A DNA stretch of 64,000 nt from Clostridia bacterium (GCA_017456015.1 JAFTLL010000001.1:1-64000); one strand, 5' to 3'; counted from the stretch's first letter, positions 9,720-19,474 are shown. The notes: generated by a model from the sequence alone, not told the origin. Translations and numbers: made by a program.

Positions 9720-10640
9720 ATGGGATTTTTTCAGAAAATCAGTGAAGGCTTGAAAAAAACACGCGGCTCGCTGGGCAACGCATTAAACAATGTCATTAGC
9801 AGCTTCCGCAAGGTAGATGAGGAATTTTTTGAGGAGTTGGAGGAGGTCTTAATCACCTGCGATGTCGGTGTCTCCACCGCCACCTTCCTTTGTGAAGCTC
9901 TGCGTCGTCGTGTAAAACAGGAAAACATTCAAGATTCCCAGGAAATCCAAAGCATTCTGCAACAGGAAATTGCCCAAATGCTTGCAGGAGATCATGCACT
10001 GGATTTATCCACCAAGCCTTCGGTCATTTTGATGATTGGGGTAAACGGTGCCGGCAAAACGACATCGGTGGGAAAAATTGCGGCCAATTTAAAGGCACAG
10101 GGCAAAAAGGTCCTGGTCGGTGCGGCCGATACCTTTCGCGCTGCTGCTATTGAACAGTTGGAGGTTTGGACGGCGCGTGCCGGCGTAGATATTGTAAAAA
10201 ACAAAGAGGGCTATGACCCTGCCGCCGTGGTTTTTGATACCATATCGGCGGCCAAAGCGCGTGGAAGCGATGTCATTTTGTGTGACACGGCCGGCCGCCT
10301 GCACAATAAGAAAAACTTAATGGATGAACTGGCAAAAATCCGCCGCATTATCGCGCGCGAATTGCCCGAAGCGGCGGTGGAAACCCTGCTGGTGCTGGAT
10401 GCTACCACCGGACAAAACGCCGTAAACCAAGCCCGAGATTTCAAAGAGGCCACCGGTATCACCGGCATTGTCCTGACCAAACTGGACGGTACGGCACGTG
10501 GCGGTGTGGTACTGGCCATTAAGCAAGAACTGGGTATCCCTGTAAAATATATCGGTGTGGGCGAACAGATGGACGATTTGCAGCCCTTTGACCCGGCCGC
10601 TTTTGCAGAGGCTTTGTTTGAAAGAGAGAAAACCGAATGA
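9720..10640 (+). CDS. ftsY: Signal recognition particle receptor FtsY
   Basis: GTPase that receives SRP-ribosome complexes at the membrane. The 306-residue protein has a short N-terminal four-helix N domain and a G domain with GVNGAGKTTS (G1), DTAGRLHNKKNLMDEL (G3 region) and TKLDGTARGG (G4 region). It lacks the long acidic A domain of enterobacterial FtsY, as usual in Firmicutes. Its ribosome binding site GGAGG lies inside the last codons of smc, and its stop overlaps rdgB by four bases. smc-ftsY is a conserved pair. Confidence 0.98.
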   Translation: MGFFQKISEGLKKTRGSLGNALNNVISSFRKVDEEFFEELEEVLITCDVGVSTATFLCEALRRRVKQENIQDSQEIQSILQQEIAQMLAGDHALDLSTKPSVILMIGVNGAGKTTSVGKIAANLKAQGKKVLVGAADTFRAAAIEQLEVWTARAGVDIVKNKEGYDPAAVVFDTISAAKARGSDVILCDTAGRLHNKKNLMDELAKIRRIIARELPEAAVETLLVLDATTGQNAVNQARDFKEATGITGIVLTKLDGTARGGVVLAIKQELGIPVKYIGVGEQMDDLQPFDPAAFAEALFEREKTE

Positions 10641-11257
10641 ACAAGACGTTTTTAATGGCAACCAAAAACCAGCATAAGCTGCAAGAGCTTTGCCGAATTT
10701 TAAAACCGATGGGTTACAATGTTATTTGTGAGCGCGATTTGGATAAACCGTTAACCGAAGCGGAGGAAAATGGGACAACCTTCGAGGAAAACGCCTTACT
10801 GAAAGCCCTGGCCGCACACAGAGAAACCGGTCTGCCTTGTGTAGCAGATGATTCCGGCTTGTGTGTGGATGCGCTCGGCGGTGCACCGGGTGTTTATTCC
10901 GCGCGTTATGCAGGAGAGCACGGTAACGATGAAAAAAATAACGACAAATTGCTTGAAGCTTTGAAGGATGTACCGGAAGAAAAACGTACGGCGCAGTTCG
11001 TAAGCGCGGTCGCTTGTGTTTTTTCCGAAACCGATGCCTTTGTGGTTACCGGGACCTGCCCGGGCAAAATTGCCTTCGAGCGGCAGGGAACCAATGGTTT
11101 TGGTTATGACCCGCTTTTCATCTCCGAACTTGGAAGCTTCGGTATACTTTCCGCAGAGCAAAAGGATTCTATCAGCCACCGTCATCATAGTCTAGTAGCA
11201 TTGGCCGAGCGCCTGAAAGAAAGAGTAGAACAGGAGAAACAAAATGCTGACAAGTAA
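10637..11257 (+). CDS. rdgB: XTP/dITP pyrophosphatase (RdgB/HAM1 family)
   Basis: Hydrolyses ITP, dITP and XTP to monophosphates to keep deaminated purines out of nucleic acids. The 206-residue protein has the family start FLMATKNQHKLQEL, the metal-binding VADDSGLCVDALGG, the GVYSARYAG segment, and the nucleobase-binding GFGYDPLF and SHRHHSL motifs near the end. It is translationally coupled to ftsY (ATGA) and overlaps yhbY by 14 bases. Confidence 0.97.
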   Translation: MNKTFLMATKNQHKLQELCRILKPMGYNVICERDLDKPLTEAEENGTTFEENALLKALAAHRETGLPCVADDSGLCVDALGGAPGVYSARYAGEHGNDEKNNDKLLEALKDVPEEKRTAQFVSAVACVFSETDAFVVTGTCPGKIAFERQGTNGFGYDPLFISELGSFGILSAEQKDSISHRHHSLVALAERLKERVEQEKQNADK

Positions 11258-11537
11258 ACAACGCGCACAGCTCAAAGGACTTGCCAACGGGCTGGACGCG
11301 ATTTTTCAAATTGGCAAGGGCGGTATCAATGCGCAGCTGCTTCGCCAGGTCGATGAAACATTAGAATGTCGCGAGTTGATTAAACTCCGCGTATTGGAAA
11401 CCAGCCCCGGCTCGGTTCGGGAAACGGCCGAACAGGTGGCCGAGCAGACCGGTTCTCAGGTAGTGCAGGTTATCGGTTCCAAATTTATTCTTTACAGAGA
11501 AAGCAAAGACAACAAACAAATCCGTTTGGTAAAATAG
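11244..11537 (+). CDS. yhbY: YhbY family RNA-binding protein
   Basis: A 97-residue single CRM-domain protein. Family members bind pre-50S ribosomal RNA and assist assembly. The sequence has the family start LTSKQRAQLKGLANGLDAIFQIGKGGI and the late VVQVIGSKFILYR. Its start lies inside the end of rdgB with AGGAG upstream. It is followed by nadD after ten bases, an order conserved in Firmicutes. Confidence 0.95.
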   Translation: MLTSKQRAQLKGLANGLDAIFQIGKGGINAQLLRQVDETLECRELIKLRVLETSPGSVRETAEQVAEQTGSQVVQVIGSKFILYRESKDNKQIRLVK

Positions 11538-11547
11538 GTGATTGCAT

Positions 11548-12171
11548 TTGGGTAAAACCTTAATTTTTGGCGGAACCTTTAATCCGCCGCATATCGGTCA
11601 TGTGCAGATGGCGCAGGCCGCCGCAGCCTTGTCTGCGGTGGAAGAAGTATGGATTCTGCCTACCAAACTGCCGGTGCATAAATTTGTCGGTAACGCCTTG
11701 GCATCCGGAGAACACCGTATGCAAATGTGTCGGTTGGCTTTCGGCGGTATAGAAAAAATCCGTTTTTCGGATATGGAATTGCAAACGCAAGAAAAAAATT
11801 ATTCCCTGACCACGGTGCGTGCCTTGAAGGCCGCATATCCGAAAAAAGAATTTGCTTTTTTGATTGGCGGCGATTCGTTGATTCATTTTCACGAATGGTA
11901 CCATTATTGGGAGCTTTTGCAGGAGATTCCGCTTTATGTCTTCGGTCGGGGTGACTGTTCGCCGGCGGCATTTGACGCCGCATTGCAGGCCAGAAGGGCC
12001 GAACAGGGCAACATACGGGTGATTGACGAGGAAATTGATTCGGTTTCTTCTGCCGAGATTCGGGAAAAGCTCCGAACGGCACAGTCGGTCACCGGCCTTG
12101 TGCCCGAGGCAGTAGAGGACTATATCAGACAGCATGGATTGTATTTGGAGGGGAACGGTTTTGACGGTTGA
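11548..12171 (+). CDS. nadD: Nicotinate-nucleotide adenylyltransferase
   Basis: Transfers AMP from ATP to nicotinate mononucleotide in NAD synthesis. The 207-residue protein has the nucleotidyltransferase motif FGGTFNPPHIGHV near its start, the central IGGDSLIHFHEWYHYWELL, and the C-terminal SSAEIREKL (the ISSTxIR-type motif). I prefer the TTG at 11548 over the TTG at 11542 because the GGTG ribosome binding site at 11537-11540 is then seven bases away rather than one. Its end overlaps the start of yqeK. Confidence 0.95.
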   Translation: MGKTLIFGGTFNPPHIGHVQMAQAAAALSAVEEVWILPTKLPVHKFVGNALASGEHRMQMCRLAFGGIEKIRFSDMELQTQEKNYSLTTVRALKAAYPKKEFAFLIGGDSLIHFHEWYHYWELLQEIPLYVFGRGDCSPAAFDAALQARRAEQGNIRVIDEEIDSVSSAEIREKLRTAQSVTGLVPEAVEDYIRQHGLYLEGNGFDG

Positions 12172-12730
12172 GGAATATAAAGAAATCCTTCGGAACAAAC
12201 TAACCGAAAAGCGGTATCATCATTCGCTTTGTGTAGCCGAAGAAGCGGTGCGCCTGGCCGAAAAATACGGCTGTGATACCCAAAAAGCCTTCTATGCCGG
12301 TTTGTTGCACGATATTTTGAAAGATACACCCGGCGATGAACAGTTGCAAATCATGCAGGAACTTGGTATAATACTAACCGAAATTGAACGCTCGGCACCC
12401 AAGCTGTGGCACGCTATGGCCGGAAGCGCATACCTGCGGTACACCTTCGATTTATCGGAGGATATTGTTTCGGCGGTGCGGTATCATACCACCGCCAAGC
12501 CGGATATGACGCTTTTGGAAAAGGTGCTTTATTTGGCCGATTACACTTCGGCGGATAGAGATTATGACGGGGTAGAGGAAATGCGCCGCGCCGTAGAGGT
12601 TTCGATGGAAGCCGCTCTGCGTGTGGCCTTGCAGTTTACAGTTCAGGATTTAAGCGCAAGAAATTTGCCCATTCATCCCGATACCTTTATGGCATACAAT
12701 GAAATCATGTTAAAAAAAGAGGAAGTGTAG
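12161..12730 (+). CDS. yqeK: HD-domain diadenosine tetraphosphatase YqeK
   Basis: Symmetrical Ap4A hydrolase, so it clears a stress nucleotide. The 189-residue protein has the HD phosphohydrolase ligands: His in RYHHSLCVAEEA, His-Asp in GLLHDILKD, then WHAMAG, YHTTAK and the later LADYTSADRDYDG. The TTG start at 12161 is preferred over ATG 12134 because GGAGGGG at 12147-12153 is well spaced from it. It sits in the conserved nadD-yqeK-rsfS block. Confidence 0.94.
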   Translation: MTVEEYKEILRNKLTEKRYHHSLCVAEEAVRLAEKYGCDTQKAFYAGLLHDILKDTPGDEQLQIMQELGIILTEIERSAPKLWHAMAGSAYLRYTFDLSEDIVSAVRYHTTAKPDMTLLEKVLYLADYTSADRDYDGVEEMRRAVEVSMEAALRVALQFTVQDLSARNLPIHPDTFMAYNEIMLKKEEV

Positions 12731-12732
12731 CT

Positions 12733-13092
12733 TTGGATTATCAGACGGTATTAAAAACGGCATTACATGCTTTGGATGATAAAAAAGCCATGGAGCTTGC
12801 AGCTGTGGAAATCAGCGAGTTGACGACCATTGCCGATGCATTTGTCATGGCAACCGCCACCTCGAATACCCATGTTCGCGCCCTGGCCGATGCAGTAGAG
12901 GAAAAGCTATCGGCTATCGGCGTTGAGCCCCACCATATTGAGGGTAAAGCAACCGACTGGATTTTGTTGGACTACGGTTGTGTTGTGGTGCACGTTTTCG
13001 GTAGAAAATCGAGAGAATTTTATGCGCTTGACCATATGTGGGACGACGGCGCGCAAATCGATGTTGAGAAACTGTTGGCGGAGGATAAATAG
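12733..13092 (+). CDS. rsfS: Ribosome silencing factor RsfS
   Basis: Binds ribosomal protein L14 and blocks joining of the subunits when nutrients are low. The 119-residue protein has the DUF143 features: [23 protein letters not shown] (shown here in part), the WILLDYG segment and the C-terminal [10 protein letters not shown] motif. It uses a TTG start preceded by GAGGAAGTG. It is two bases downstream of yqeK and two bases upstream of leuS. Confidence 0.95.
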   Translation: MDYQTVLKTALHALDDKKAMELAAVEISELTTIADAFVMATATSNTHVRALADAVEEKLSAIGVEPHHIEGKATDWILLDYGCVVVHVFGRKSREFYALDHMWDDGAQIDVEKLLAEDK

Positions 13093-13094
13093 AA

Positions 13095-15500
13095 ATGAAA
13101 TACGATTTTAAAACCATAGAAAACAAATGGCAAAAGGTTTGGGAAGACCGGAAAACCTTTTCTGCAAAAAACGATTATACGCTGCCGAAGTTTTACGCGT
13201 TGGTAGAATTCCCCTATCCGTCGGGGCAGGGACTCCATGTCGGCCATCCGCGTTCTTATACCGCGCTGGACATTGTCAGCCGCAAAAAACGCTTGCAGGG
13301 TTATAATGTTTTGTATCCCATCGGTTGGGACGCCTTCGGTTTGCCAACCGAGAACTATGCCATTAAAAATCACATACACCCCGAGGTTGTTACCGAAAAG
13401 AACATAGCCAATTTTAAGCGTCAGTTGAAATCGCTCGGTTTCTCCTTTGATTGGGATAGGGAGGTCAATACCACCGACCCCTCCTATTACAAATGGACGC
13501 AGTGGATTTTCCTGCAACTCTTTAAAGAGGGCTTGGCCTATAAAAAGGAAATGGCGGTCAACTGGTGCACTTCCTGCAAATGTGTTTTGGCAAACGAGGA
13601 GGTCGTTTCGGGTGTTTGTGAGCGTTGCGGCAACGAGGTTGTCCGCAAGGTCAAAAGCCAATGGATGCTGAAAATTACCGAATATGCCGAAAAATTGCTC
13701 AATGGCTTAAATGACGTTGACTTTATTGAGCGCGTAAAAACGCAACAGCGCAACTGGATTGGCCGTTCGACCGGTGCGCAGATTTGTTTCGGCACCACCG
13801 CAGGCGATACCTTGGAGGTTTACTCTACCCGTCCGGACACCCTGTTCGGTGCAACCTATATGGTTATAGCGCCCGAGCATCCGCTGATTGAAAAATGGGC
13901 AAATCAAATCGGGAATATGGACGAGATTGAGAAGTACCGCGAAATGGCGGCCCATAAATCGGACTTTGAGCGTACCGAGGTTGCAAAGGATAAGACCGGT
14001 GTTTGTATTCAAGGCGTGCGCGCCATTAACCCGGTAAACCAAACCGAAATCCCGATTTACATATCGGATTATGTTTTGATTTCCTACGGTACCGGTGCCA
14101 TTATGGCTGTACCGGCGCACGATACGCGTGACTATGAATTTGCAAAGAAATTCGAACTGCCGATCATTGAGGTTGTCGGCGGCGGAGATATTGAAAAAGA
14201 AGCCTTTACCGATTGCAATTCCGGTATCATGGTCAATTCCGGCTTCTTGAATGGCTTGACAGTAGAACAGGCCAAGGAAAAAATCACCGAATGGTTGGCC
14301 GAAAAGGGTGTAGGCGAACCCAAGGTAAACTATAAACTGCGCGACTGGGTCTTCTCCCGTCAGCGGTATTGGGGCGAGCCAATTCCGATTGTGCATTGCG
14401 CCGATTGCGGCTATGTTGCACTGCCGGAGGACCAGCTGCCGTTGGTTCTGCCGAATGTGGATTCCTATGAGCCGACCGATAACGGTGAATCCCCCTTGAC
14501 CAAAATGACCGATTGGGTAAATACAACCTGCCCGAAATGCGGGAAACCCGCCACCCGCGAAACCGATACCATGCCGCAATGGGCCGGCTCGTCCTGGTAT
14601 TTCCTGCGCTATTGCGACCCGCATTGCGATACCGCGATTGCCTCTCCCGAGGCGCTGAAATACTGGTTGCCGGTTGATTGGTACAATGGCGGTATGGAGC
14701 ATACCACACTGCATTTGCTGTACAGCCGCTTCTGGCATAAATTCCTGCATGATGTTGAGGCTGTGCCGACGGCAGAGCCCTATGCCAAGCGCACCAGCCA
14801 CGGTATGATTTTGGGAGAGAATGGCGAGAAAATGTCCAAATCCCGCGGCAATGTTGTTAATCCGGACGATATAGTGAACGACTATGGTGCCGATACCATG
14901 CGTTTGTACGAAATGTTTATCGGTGATTTTGAAAAGGCCGCACCTTGGAGCTCCGCTTCGATTAAGGGTTGCCGCCGTTTCCTTGACCGCGTCTGGAATT
15001 TGCAGGAAATCTTATGCGACGGTGACAGTTATTCTGCCGAGCTGGAAGCTGCAATGCATAAAACGGTCAAAAAGGTCACAGAGGACATCGAAGAACTCAA
15101 AATGAACACAGCCATCGCCGCTTTGATGGCGCTGTTGAACGATATGACCGCCAAGGGCAGTGTAAACCGTGCCGAAATGCGCACGTTGCTGCTCTTGCTC
15201 AACCCCTTTGCGCCGCATATCACCGAGGAGCTTTGGGAGCTTTGCGGTTATGAGGGTATGCTGCACGCTGCCGCATGGCCGACCTTTGACGAGACCAAGT
15301 GCAAGGAACAAACGGTAGAGATTGTTGTTCAGGTGAACGGTAAAATTCGCGCCAAATTAAATGTGGCGGCCGATATTGCCGCTCCCGATGCGATTGCCGC
15401 CGCAAAGGCCAACGAAAAGATTGCAGAGGAAATCAAGGGCAAATCCATTATAAAAGAGCTGTATGTAAGCGGAAAGCTCGTCAACCTCGTTGTGAAATAG
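13095..15500 (+). CDS. leuS: Leucyl-tRNA synthetase
   Basis: Class I aminoacyl-tRNA synthetase that charges tRNA-Leu. The 801-residue protein has the HIGH-type motif LHVGHPRSY near residue 46, two zinc-type cysteine clusters ([13 protein letters not shown]...CERCG and CPKCG), the CP1 editing domain ([26 protein letters not shown]), and the KMSKS loop EKMSKSRGN. Length is typical for bacterial LeuS. It is the last gene before the rpsU promoter. Confidence 0.98.
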   Translation: MKYDFKTIENKWQKVWEDRKTFSAKNDYTLPKFYALVEFPYPSGQGLHVGHPRSYTALDIVSRKKRLQGYNVLYPIGWDAFGLPTENYAIKNHIHPEVVTEKNIANFKRQLKSLGFSFDWDREVNTTDPSYYKWTQWIFLQLFKEGLAYKKEMAVNWCTSCKCVLANEEVVSGVCERCGNEVVRKVKSQWMLKITEYAEKLLNGLNDVDFIERVKTQQRNWIGRSTGAQICFGTTAGDTLEVYSTRPDTLFGATYMVIAPEHPLIEKWANQIGNMDEIEKYREMAAHKSDFERTEVAKDKTGVCIQGVRAINPVNQTEIPIYISDYVLISYGTGAIMAVPAHDTRDYEFAKKFELPIIEVVGGGDIEKEAFTDCNSGIMVNSGFLNGLTVEQAKEKITEWLAEKGVGEPKVNYKLRDWVFSRQRYWGEPIPIVHCADCGYVALPEDQLPLVLPNVDSYEPTDNGESPLTKMTDWVNTTCPKCGKPATRETDTMPQWAGSSWYFLRYCDPHCDTAIASPEALKYWLPVDWYNGGMEHTTLHLLYSRFWHKFLHDVEAVPTAEPYAKRTSHGMILGENGEKMSKSRGNVVNPDDIVNDYGADTMRLYEMFIGDFEKAAPWSSASIKGCRRFLDRVWNLQEILCDGDSYSAELEAAMHKTVKKVTEDIEELKMNTAIAALMALLNDMTAKGSVNRAEMRTLLLLLNPFAPHITEELWELCGYEGMLHAAAWPTFDETKCKEQTVEIVVQVNGKIRAKLNVAADIAAPDAIAAAKANEKIAEEIKGKSIIKELYVSGKLVNLVVK

Positions 15501-15503
15501 TGC

Positions 15504-15532
15504 TTGACATCTAAATCTTTGTTTAGTATAAT
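15504..15532 (+). promoter_or_regulatory. Sigma-A promoter of rpsU
   Basis: TTGACA at 15504-15509 and TATAAT at 15527-15532 are separated by 17 bases, a full consensus match. A leader of about 85 bases runs to the rpsU ATG. It contains TTTGCA and a downstream TGCAAA that could pair around a short CCG/CGG stem, which is too weak to call a regulatory leader. Confidence 0.9.
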
Positions 15533-15623
15533 ACTTTTATAAGCGTAATTGCGCTTTGCAGAGTGTGCCGTGTATTCGGCGAAAAACAACCTTTGCAAAT
15601 CAGCGGAGGGAGGGAAAGTAAGA

Positions 15624-15800
15624 ATGAGTCAAGTTAAATTGAAAGAAAACGAATCTCTGGAAAATGCTTTAAGAAGATTTAAAAGGCAAACCGCGAAAGA
15701 CGGCGTAATTCAGGAGGTTCGCAAGAGAGAGCATTATGAAAAGCCTTCCGTTAAACGCAAAAAGAAATCGGAAGCAGCCCGCAAGCGTAAGTTCCGCTAA
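15624..15800 (+). CDS. rpsU: Ribosomal protein bS21
   Basis: Small basic protein of the 30S subunit. The 58-residue product starts at ATG 15624 with GGAGGGAGGG upstream and has the family features [30 protein letters not shown] and the basic C-terminal tail [16 protein letters not shown] longer frame from 15549 lacks a ribosome binding site. It has its own strong promoter and terminator. Confidence 0.97.
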   Translation: MSQVKLKENESLENALRRFKRQTAKDGVIQEVRKREHYEKPSVKRKKKSEAARKRKFR

Positions 15801-15820
15801 ATTTCAGTTGCTTTTTCCCG

Positions 15821-15852
15821 TGGCCGGCATAAGAAATGCCGGCCATTATTTT
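15821..15852 (+). terminator. Intrinsic terminator after rpsU
   Basis: A 10-bp perfect stem (TGGCCGGCAT / ATGCCGGCCA) with a 5-base loop is followed by TTATTTTA. The tail is interrupted, so some read-through into the downstream phosphatase gene is possible. Confidence 0.75.
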
Positions 15853-15870
15853 ATCCAAGGAGGCGCACAT

Positions 15871-16362
15871 ATGCTTTTGAAGCCGAAATTTCGATTTTAC
15901 CGTGTGACCGAAATCACACCGGCCTTTTTACAACAAAACGGTATCAAGGGACTGTTGCTGGATGTCGATAATACCCTTTCGACCGATAATGGGCAGGAAC
16001 TGTTAACCGGGCTTCGCGAATGGATTGCCGAAATGCAGGACAACGGTATTCGCTTGACGGTTATTTCCAATGCAGCCAAAAAACGGCTGATTCCCTTTGC
16101 CGGAAAAATCGGTATGCAGTTTGTGCACCGCGCCGCAAAACCCCTGTTTTGGGGCTATCTGATGGGGGCGCACCGCCTTGGTTTAAAAAAGAAAGAAACG
16201 GCGATGGTCGGCGACCAACTTTTTACAGACATTCTCGGCGCCAATCTTATCGGTATGCCGAGTATTCTCGTAGAACCCATTTTGCTTGAAACCGGCAAAA
16301 GCTTTGTGATTCGCCGTAGATTAGAAAAGAAAATCCTCAAAAAGGAGCGTGGACAGATATGA
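15871..16362 (+). CDS. YqeG family HAD IIIA-type phosphatase
   Basis: Haloacid dehalogenase-fold phosphatase related to YqeG and to mitochondrial phosphatidylglycerophosphatase Gep4/PTPMT-like enzymes. The 163-residue protein has HAD motif I as LLLDVDNTLS (both aspartates present), motif II in LTVISNAAKKR, and motif III/IV in KPLFWGY and MVGDQLFTDILGAN. The ATG at 15871 follows AAGGAGGCG. An upstream extension to 15736 would run through the rpsU end and the terminator and is rejected. It overlaps the next gene by four bases. Confidence 0.9.
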   Translation: MLLKPKFRFYRVTEITPAFLQQNGIKGLLLDVDNTLSTDNGQELLTGLREWIAEMQDNGIRLTVISNAAKKRLIPFAGKIGMQFVHRAAKPLFWGYLMGAHRLGLKKKETAMVGDQLFTDILGANLIGMPSILVEPILLETGKSFVIRRRLEKKILKKERGQI

Positions 16363-17210
16363 AAGCTAGATTCGGGCCGGCCGGCAATTCGGAAAGCTTT
16401 GCGGCGCAGGGCTACAAATCCAGTTTGGATGTGCCGGCTTATTTGACCGGTATGGGACTCAACGCCTTTGAATACCAGTGCGGACGCGGTGTAAATATCG
16501 GCCTTGAAAAAGCAAAGCAACTCGGCGAAGCGGCCAAGGCGGCCGATATTGCCCTCTCGTTACACGCCCCGTATTATATTTCCATGTCGGGTGAAAAAGA
16601 GGAAACCCGTTTAAAATCGGTCGATTATATTCTGCAAAGTGCCGCCGCGGTAAAGGCCATGGGCGGCAACCGCATTATCGTTCACACCGGCTCTTGCGGA
16701 AAGATGACAAGACAAGCGGCCTTGGCGCTGGCCGAAGATACCATGCGTAAGGCCATTGCCGCTTTGGATGCAAACGGATTTTCCGATATCCACATTTGTC
16801 CTGAAACGATGGGCAAAATCAACCAGTTGGGTGATTTGCAGGAGGTGCTTGCACTTTGCCGCTTGGATGAACGGCTGATTCCCTGTATCGACTTCGGCCA
16901 TTTGAACGCAAGAACCTTGGGCGGCTTCAAAAGCCGTGCGGATTTTGAGGCTGTATTTGATGCAATTGAATCCGCGTTGGGCATTGACCGTTTGCGTCGT
17001 TATCATGCGCATTTTTCTAAAATCGAGTATACAACCGGCGGTGAAAAACGCCACCTGACTTTTGAGGACACCCTGTTCGGTCCTAATTTTGAGCCGGTCA
17101 TTGAACTGACCGTTCAAAAAAACTGTGCGCCCACCATTATTTGCGAGTCTGCCGGTACGCAGGCCGAGGATGCGCGCACAATGAAAAAATATTACGAATC
17201 GTTGGTGTAA
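16359..17210 (+). CDS. nfo: Endonuclease IV-like apurinic/apyrimidinic endonuclease
   Basis: AP endonuclease family 2 TIM-barrel protein of 283 residues. It likely cuts DNA 5' to abasic sites using metal ions. Metal-ligand segments are visible: SLHAPYYISM, RIIVHTGSCGK, ICPETMGK, IDFGHLNAR, HAHFSKIEY and the C-terminal ICESAGTQ. The start overlaps the YqeG-type stop. Some relatives are annotated as sugar phosphate isomerase-like TIM barrels, so the exact substrate is less certain than the fold. Confidence 0.85.
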   Translation: MKARFGPAGNSESFAAQGYKSSLDVPAYLTGMGLNAFEYQCGRGVNIGLEKAKQLGEAAKAADIALSLHAPYYISMSGEKEETRLKSVDYILQSAAAVKAMGGNRIIVHTGSCGKMTRQAALALAEDTMRKAIAALDANGFSDIHICPETMGKINQLGDLQEVLALCRLDERLIPCIDFGHLNARTLGGFKSRADFEAVFDAIESALGIDRLRRYHAHFSKIEYTTGGEKRHLTFEDTLFGPNFEPVIELTVQKNCAPTIICESAGTQAEDARTMKKYYESLV

Positions 17211-17213
17211 GCT

Positions 17214-18251
17214 ATGTGTGAAGAAAGAAAACAGGCAGAACTTATCATTACCCCGGCGGCCCGGCGTTATTTGTCCGGTTTTTCGGCCAGTGACGGATAT
17301 TTGGTTTTGTTCGGAAATAAAAAATATTTCTTTACAGACGGTCGCTATTTTGAAGAAGCCACCCGTCGGCTTTCAGGGGTAGAGGTGCATTTGCTGAAAA
17401 ATACGCGTCTGCAACTTTTGGAATTGTTTGAAGGGCTGGGTGTGAATACCGTTTCGGTGGAAACCGAAATTACGGTAGAGCAGCTGGAACGCCTTCGCGA
17501 GCTGTTTCCCACATTACAAATTCAGCCCAACCAAAAATTGAGTGACAGTATCCGCGATATGCGTGCAATCAAGTCGGAGGACGAGTTGGAGCAAATCAAA
17601 AAAGCCCAGCGGATTGCCGAGCGCGCCTTTGAAAATATTTTGGATTTTATCCGCGTCGGCGTAAGCGAAAAACAAATTGCGGCAGAACTGGATTATGCAA
17701 TGCGCAAAGCGGGAGCGGAGCGCAGCGCGTTTGACACCATTGTTGTTTCGGGAAAACGCGGCGCACTTCCGCACGGTGAGCCGTCCTATAAGACGATTGC
17801 CCCGGGCGAATTTGTTACGATGGACTTCGGTGCAGTGGTCAACGGCTATCATAGTGATATGACCCGTACCGTAGCGGTCGGCGGTGCAAGCGAGGCGATG
17901 GAAGCGGTCTATCAGGCGGTTGTTGCCGCGCAAAAGAAAGCCTTGGCGGCGGCCTCGCCCAATACAGCGCTTTCGGTGGTTGACGATGCGGCGCGAAAAG
18001 AAATTAAGCAGGCCGGCTTCGGAGAATATTTTACCCATAGCACCGGTCACGGTGTGGGGCTCGAAATCCATGAGGGCCCTAATCTTTCTCCGCGTGCGCA
18101 AGGGACGCTGAAAACCGGCAATGTCGTAACCGTTGAACCGGGCATTTATATCCCCGGAAAATTCGGCGTGCGCATCGAGGATATGGTCTATGTCACCGAA
18201 ACCGGCTGCGAAAATTTAACAAAAAGTGATAAATCCTTGATAATTCTGTGA
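17214..18251 (+). CDS. pepP: M24 family Xaa-Pro aminopeptidase
   Basis: Removes an N-terminal residue next to proline using two metal ions. The 345-residue protein has a creatinase N-terminal domain (1-125) and a pita-bread catalytic domain with the five metal ligands in MDFGAVVNGYHSDMTRT, THSTGHGVGLEIHEGP, TVEPGIYIPG and GVRIEDM. The gene lies three bases after nfo and precedes efp, as pepP/pepQ does in many Firmicutes. Confidence 0.94.
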   Translation: MCEERKQAELIITPAARRYLSGFSASDGYLVLFGNKKYFFTDGRYFEEATRRLSGVEVHLLKNTRLQLLELFEGLGVNTVSVETEITVEQLERLRELFPTLQIQPNQKLSDSIRDMRAIKSEDELEQIKKAQRIAERAFENILDFIRVGVSEKQIAAELDYAMRKAGAERSAFDTIVVSGKRGALPHGEPSYKTIAPGEFVTMDFGAVVNGYHSDMTRTVAVGGASEAMEAVYQAVVAAQKKALAAASPNTALSVVDDAARKEIKQAGFGEYFTHSTGHGVGLEIHEGPNLSPRAQGTLKTGNVVTVEPGIYIPGKFGVRIEDMVYVTETGCENLTKSDKSLIIL

Positions 18252-18267
18252 TTTTTTAAATAAATAC

Positions 18268-18296
18268 TTGCAAAAAAGGTAAAAATAGGATACTAT
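18268..18296 (+). promoter_or_regulatory. Sigma-A promoter of efp
   Basis: TTGCAA at 18268-18273 and TACTAT at 18291-18296 are 17 bases apart, about 55 bases before the efp start. The gap between pepP and efp is the only long one in this stretch. Confidence 0.75.
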
Positions 18297-18350
18297 ATTT
18301 ATGCTGGCACTTGTGTTGTCGGCGAAGCTGATATTGGAGGTAAAAAATAT

Positions 18351-18908
18351 ATGATTAGTGCCGGTGATTTCAGAAACGGTGTTACCTTTGAAATGGACGG
18401 AAATGTCTATCAAATTATTGAATTCCAACATGTAAAACCGGGTAAGGGTGCGGCTTTCGTTCGCACCAAAATTCGCAATGTTATTGCAGGCTCGGTTGTA
18501 GAGAAAACCTTTTCTCCTACTGAAAAATTCCCCACCGCGTTTGTAGAGCGTAAGGAAATGGAGTATTCTTATGAGGACGGCGGCCTGTACTATTTCATGG
18601 ATTCCGAAACCTATGAGCTGGTTCCGGTAAACCAAGAAGATTTGGGCGATAATTTCAAGTTCGTAAAAGAAAATATGGTATGCAAGATTTTGTCCTATAA
18701 GGGTAAAATATTCGGTGTAGAACCGCCGACATTTGTTGAATTGCAGATTGCCCAAACCGACCCCGGCTTCAAGGGCGACACGGCGACCAACGCCACCAAA
18801 CCCGCCACGCTGGAAACCGGCGCCGAGATTCGTGTACCGTTGTTTATTAACGAGGGCGATATGATTCGTATTGATACGCGCACAGGCGAATACATGGAAC
18901 GCGCATAA
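18351..18908 (+). CDS. efp: Translation elongation factor P
   Basis: Rescues ribosomes stalled at polyproline. The 185-residue protein has the KOW-like N domain with the loop [14 protein letters not shown] whose tip lysine is the usual modification site, two OB domains, and the C-terminal signature [17 protein letters not shown]. The ATG follows GGAGGTAAAAAATAT. No modification enzyme (YeiP, EarP or EpmA type) is encoded nearby. Confidence 0.97.
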   Translation: MISAGDFRNGVTFEMDGNVYQIIEFQHVKPGKGAAFVRTKIRNVIAGSVVEKTFSPTEKFPTAFVERKEMEYSYEDGGLYYFMDSETYELVPVNQEDLGDNFKFVKENMVCKILSYKGKIFGVEPPTFVELQIAQTDPGFKGDTATNATKPATLETGAEIRVPLFINEGDMIRIDTRTGEYMERA

Positions 18909-18944
18909 ATATTTTGCAGCCGAAAGGCAGAAACGGAGCATAAT

Positions 18945-19388
18945 ATGACATTATCTGAAAAGGTATCTTATCTCAAAGGCCTGGCAGACGGGCTGGTATT
19001 GAACGAAGATAATAAGCAAGACAAACTTTTGGGCGCCATTATTGAGGTGCTGGAAGATGTTGCACTTTCTGTGGAAGAAATCGAGTGCGGCTGTGGCGAA
19101 ATTTGCGACCAAATTGATGCAATTGATGAGGATTTAGCCTCTTTGGAAAGTGATTTTTACGGTGACGAGGACTGTGACGGCGATTGTTCCGCTTGTGACT
19201 GTGATTGTGATTGCGATGATGACGATTGCGAGTACGAGGTGGAGTGCCCGAAATGTCATGACCTGATTTATCTTACCGGTGAGATGCTGGACGAAGGCGA
19301 AATCGTATGTCCCAATTGTAGCACAAATTTAGAGTTTGAGTTTGACAGTGACGACGAAATCGACGAGGATAATTCGGAAAACAACTAA
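18945..19388 (+). CDS. CD1247-type protein with Asp-Cys-rich segment and zinc ribbon
   Basis: The 147-residue protein of unknown function has an N-terminal CD1247-like helical domain (TLSEKVSYLKGLADGL...LEDVALSVEEIE), a central acidic region where Cys and Asp alternate (CDGDCSACDCDCDCD), and a C-terminal zinc ribbon (CPKCHDLIYL ... CPNCSTNLEF). The tail is again acidic. The family is common downstream of efp in Clostridia. The Cys/Asp run could bind metal, but that is inference. It has CGGAG upstream and a terminator immediately downstream. Confidence 0.85.
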   Translation: MTLSEKVSYLKGLADGLVLNEDNKQDKLLGAIIEVLEDVALSVEEIECGCGEICDQIDAIDEDLASLESDFYGDEDCDGDCSACDCDCDCDDDDCEYEVECPKCHDLIYLTGEMLDEGEIVCPNCSTNLEFEFDSDDEIDEDNSENN

Positions 19389-19396
19389 TCGCTTTT

Positions 19397-19430
19397 CGGC
19401 GCCGGCATATCTGTATGTCGGCGCCGTTTT
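19397..19430 (+). terminator. Intrinsic terminator after the CD1247-type gene
   Basis: CGGCGCCGGCATA pairs with TATGTCGGCGCCG around a short loop, with one mismatch, and is followed by TTTTC. Confidence 0.75.
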
Positions 19431-19474
19431 CATCATTCGGATTTTCCGGGTGGTGATTGAAAGGGGGGCTACTT

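Noticed and set aside
13707..14801. 364-codon open frame on the - strand
   Set aside because: It is fully antisense to leuS and has no recognisable domain or ribosome binding site; it is a shadow frame.
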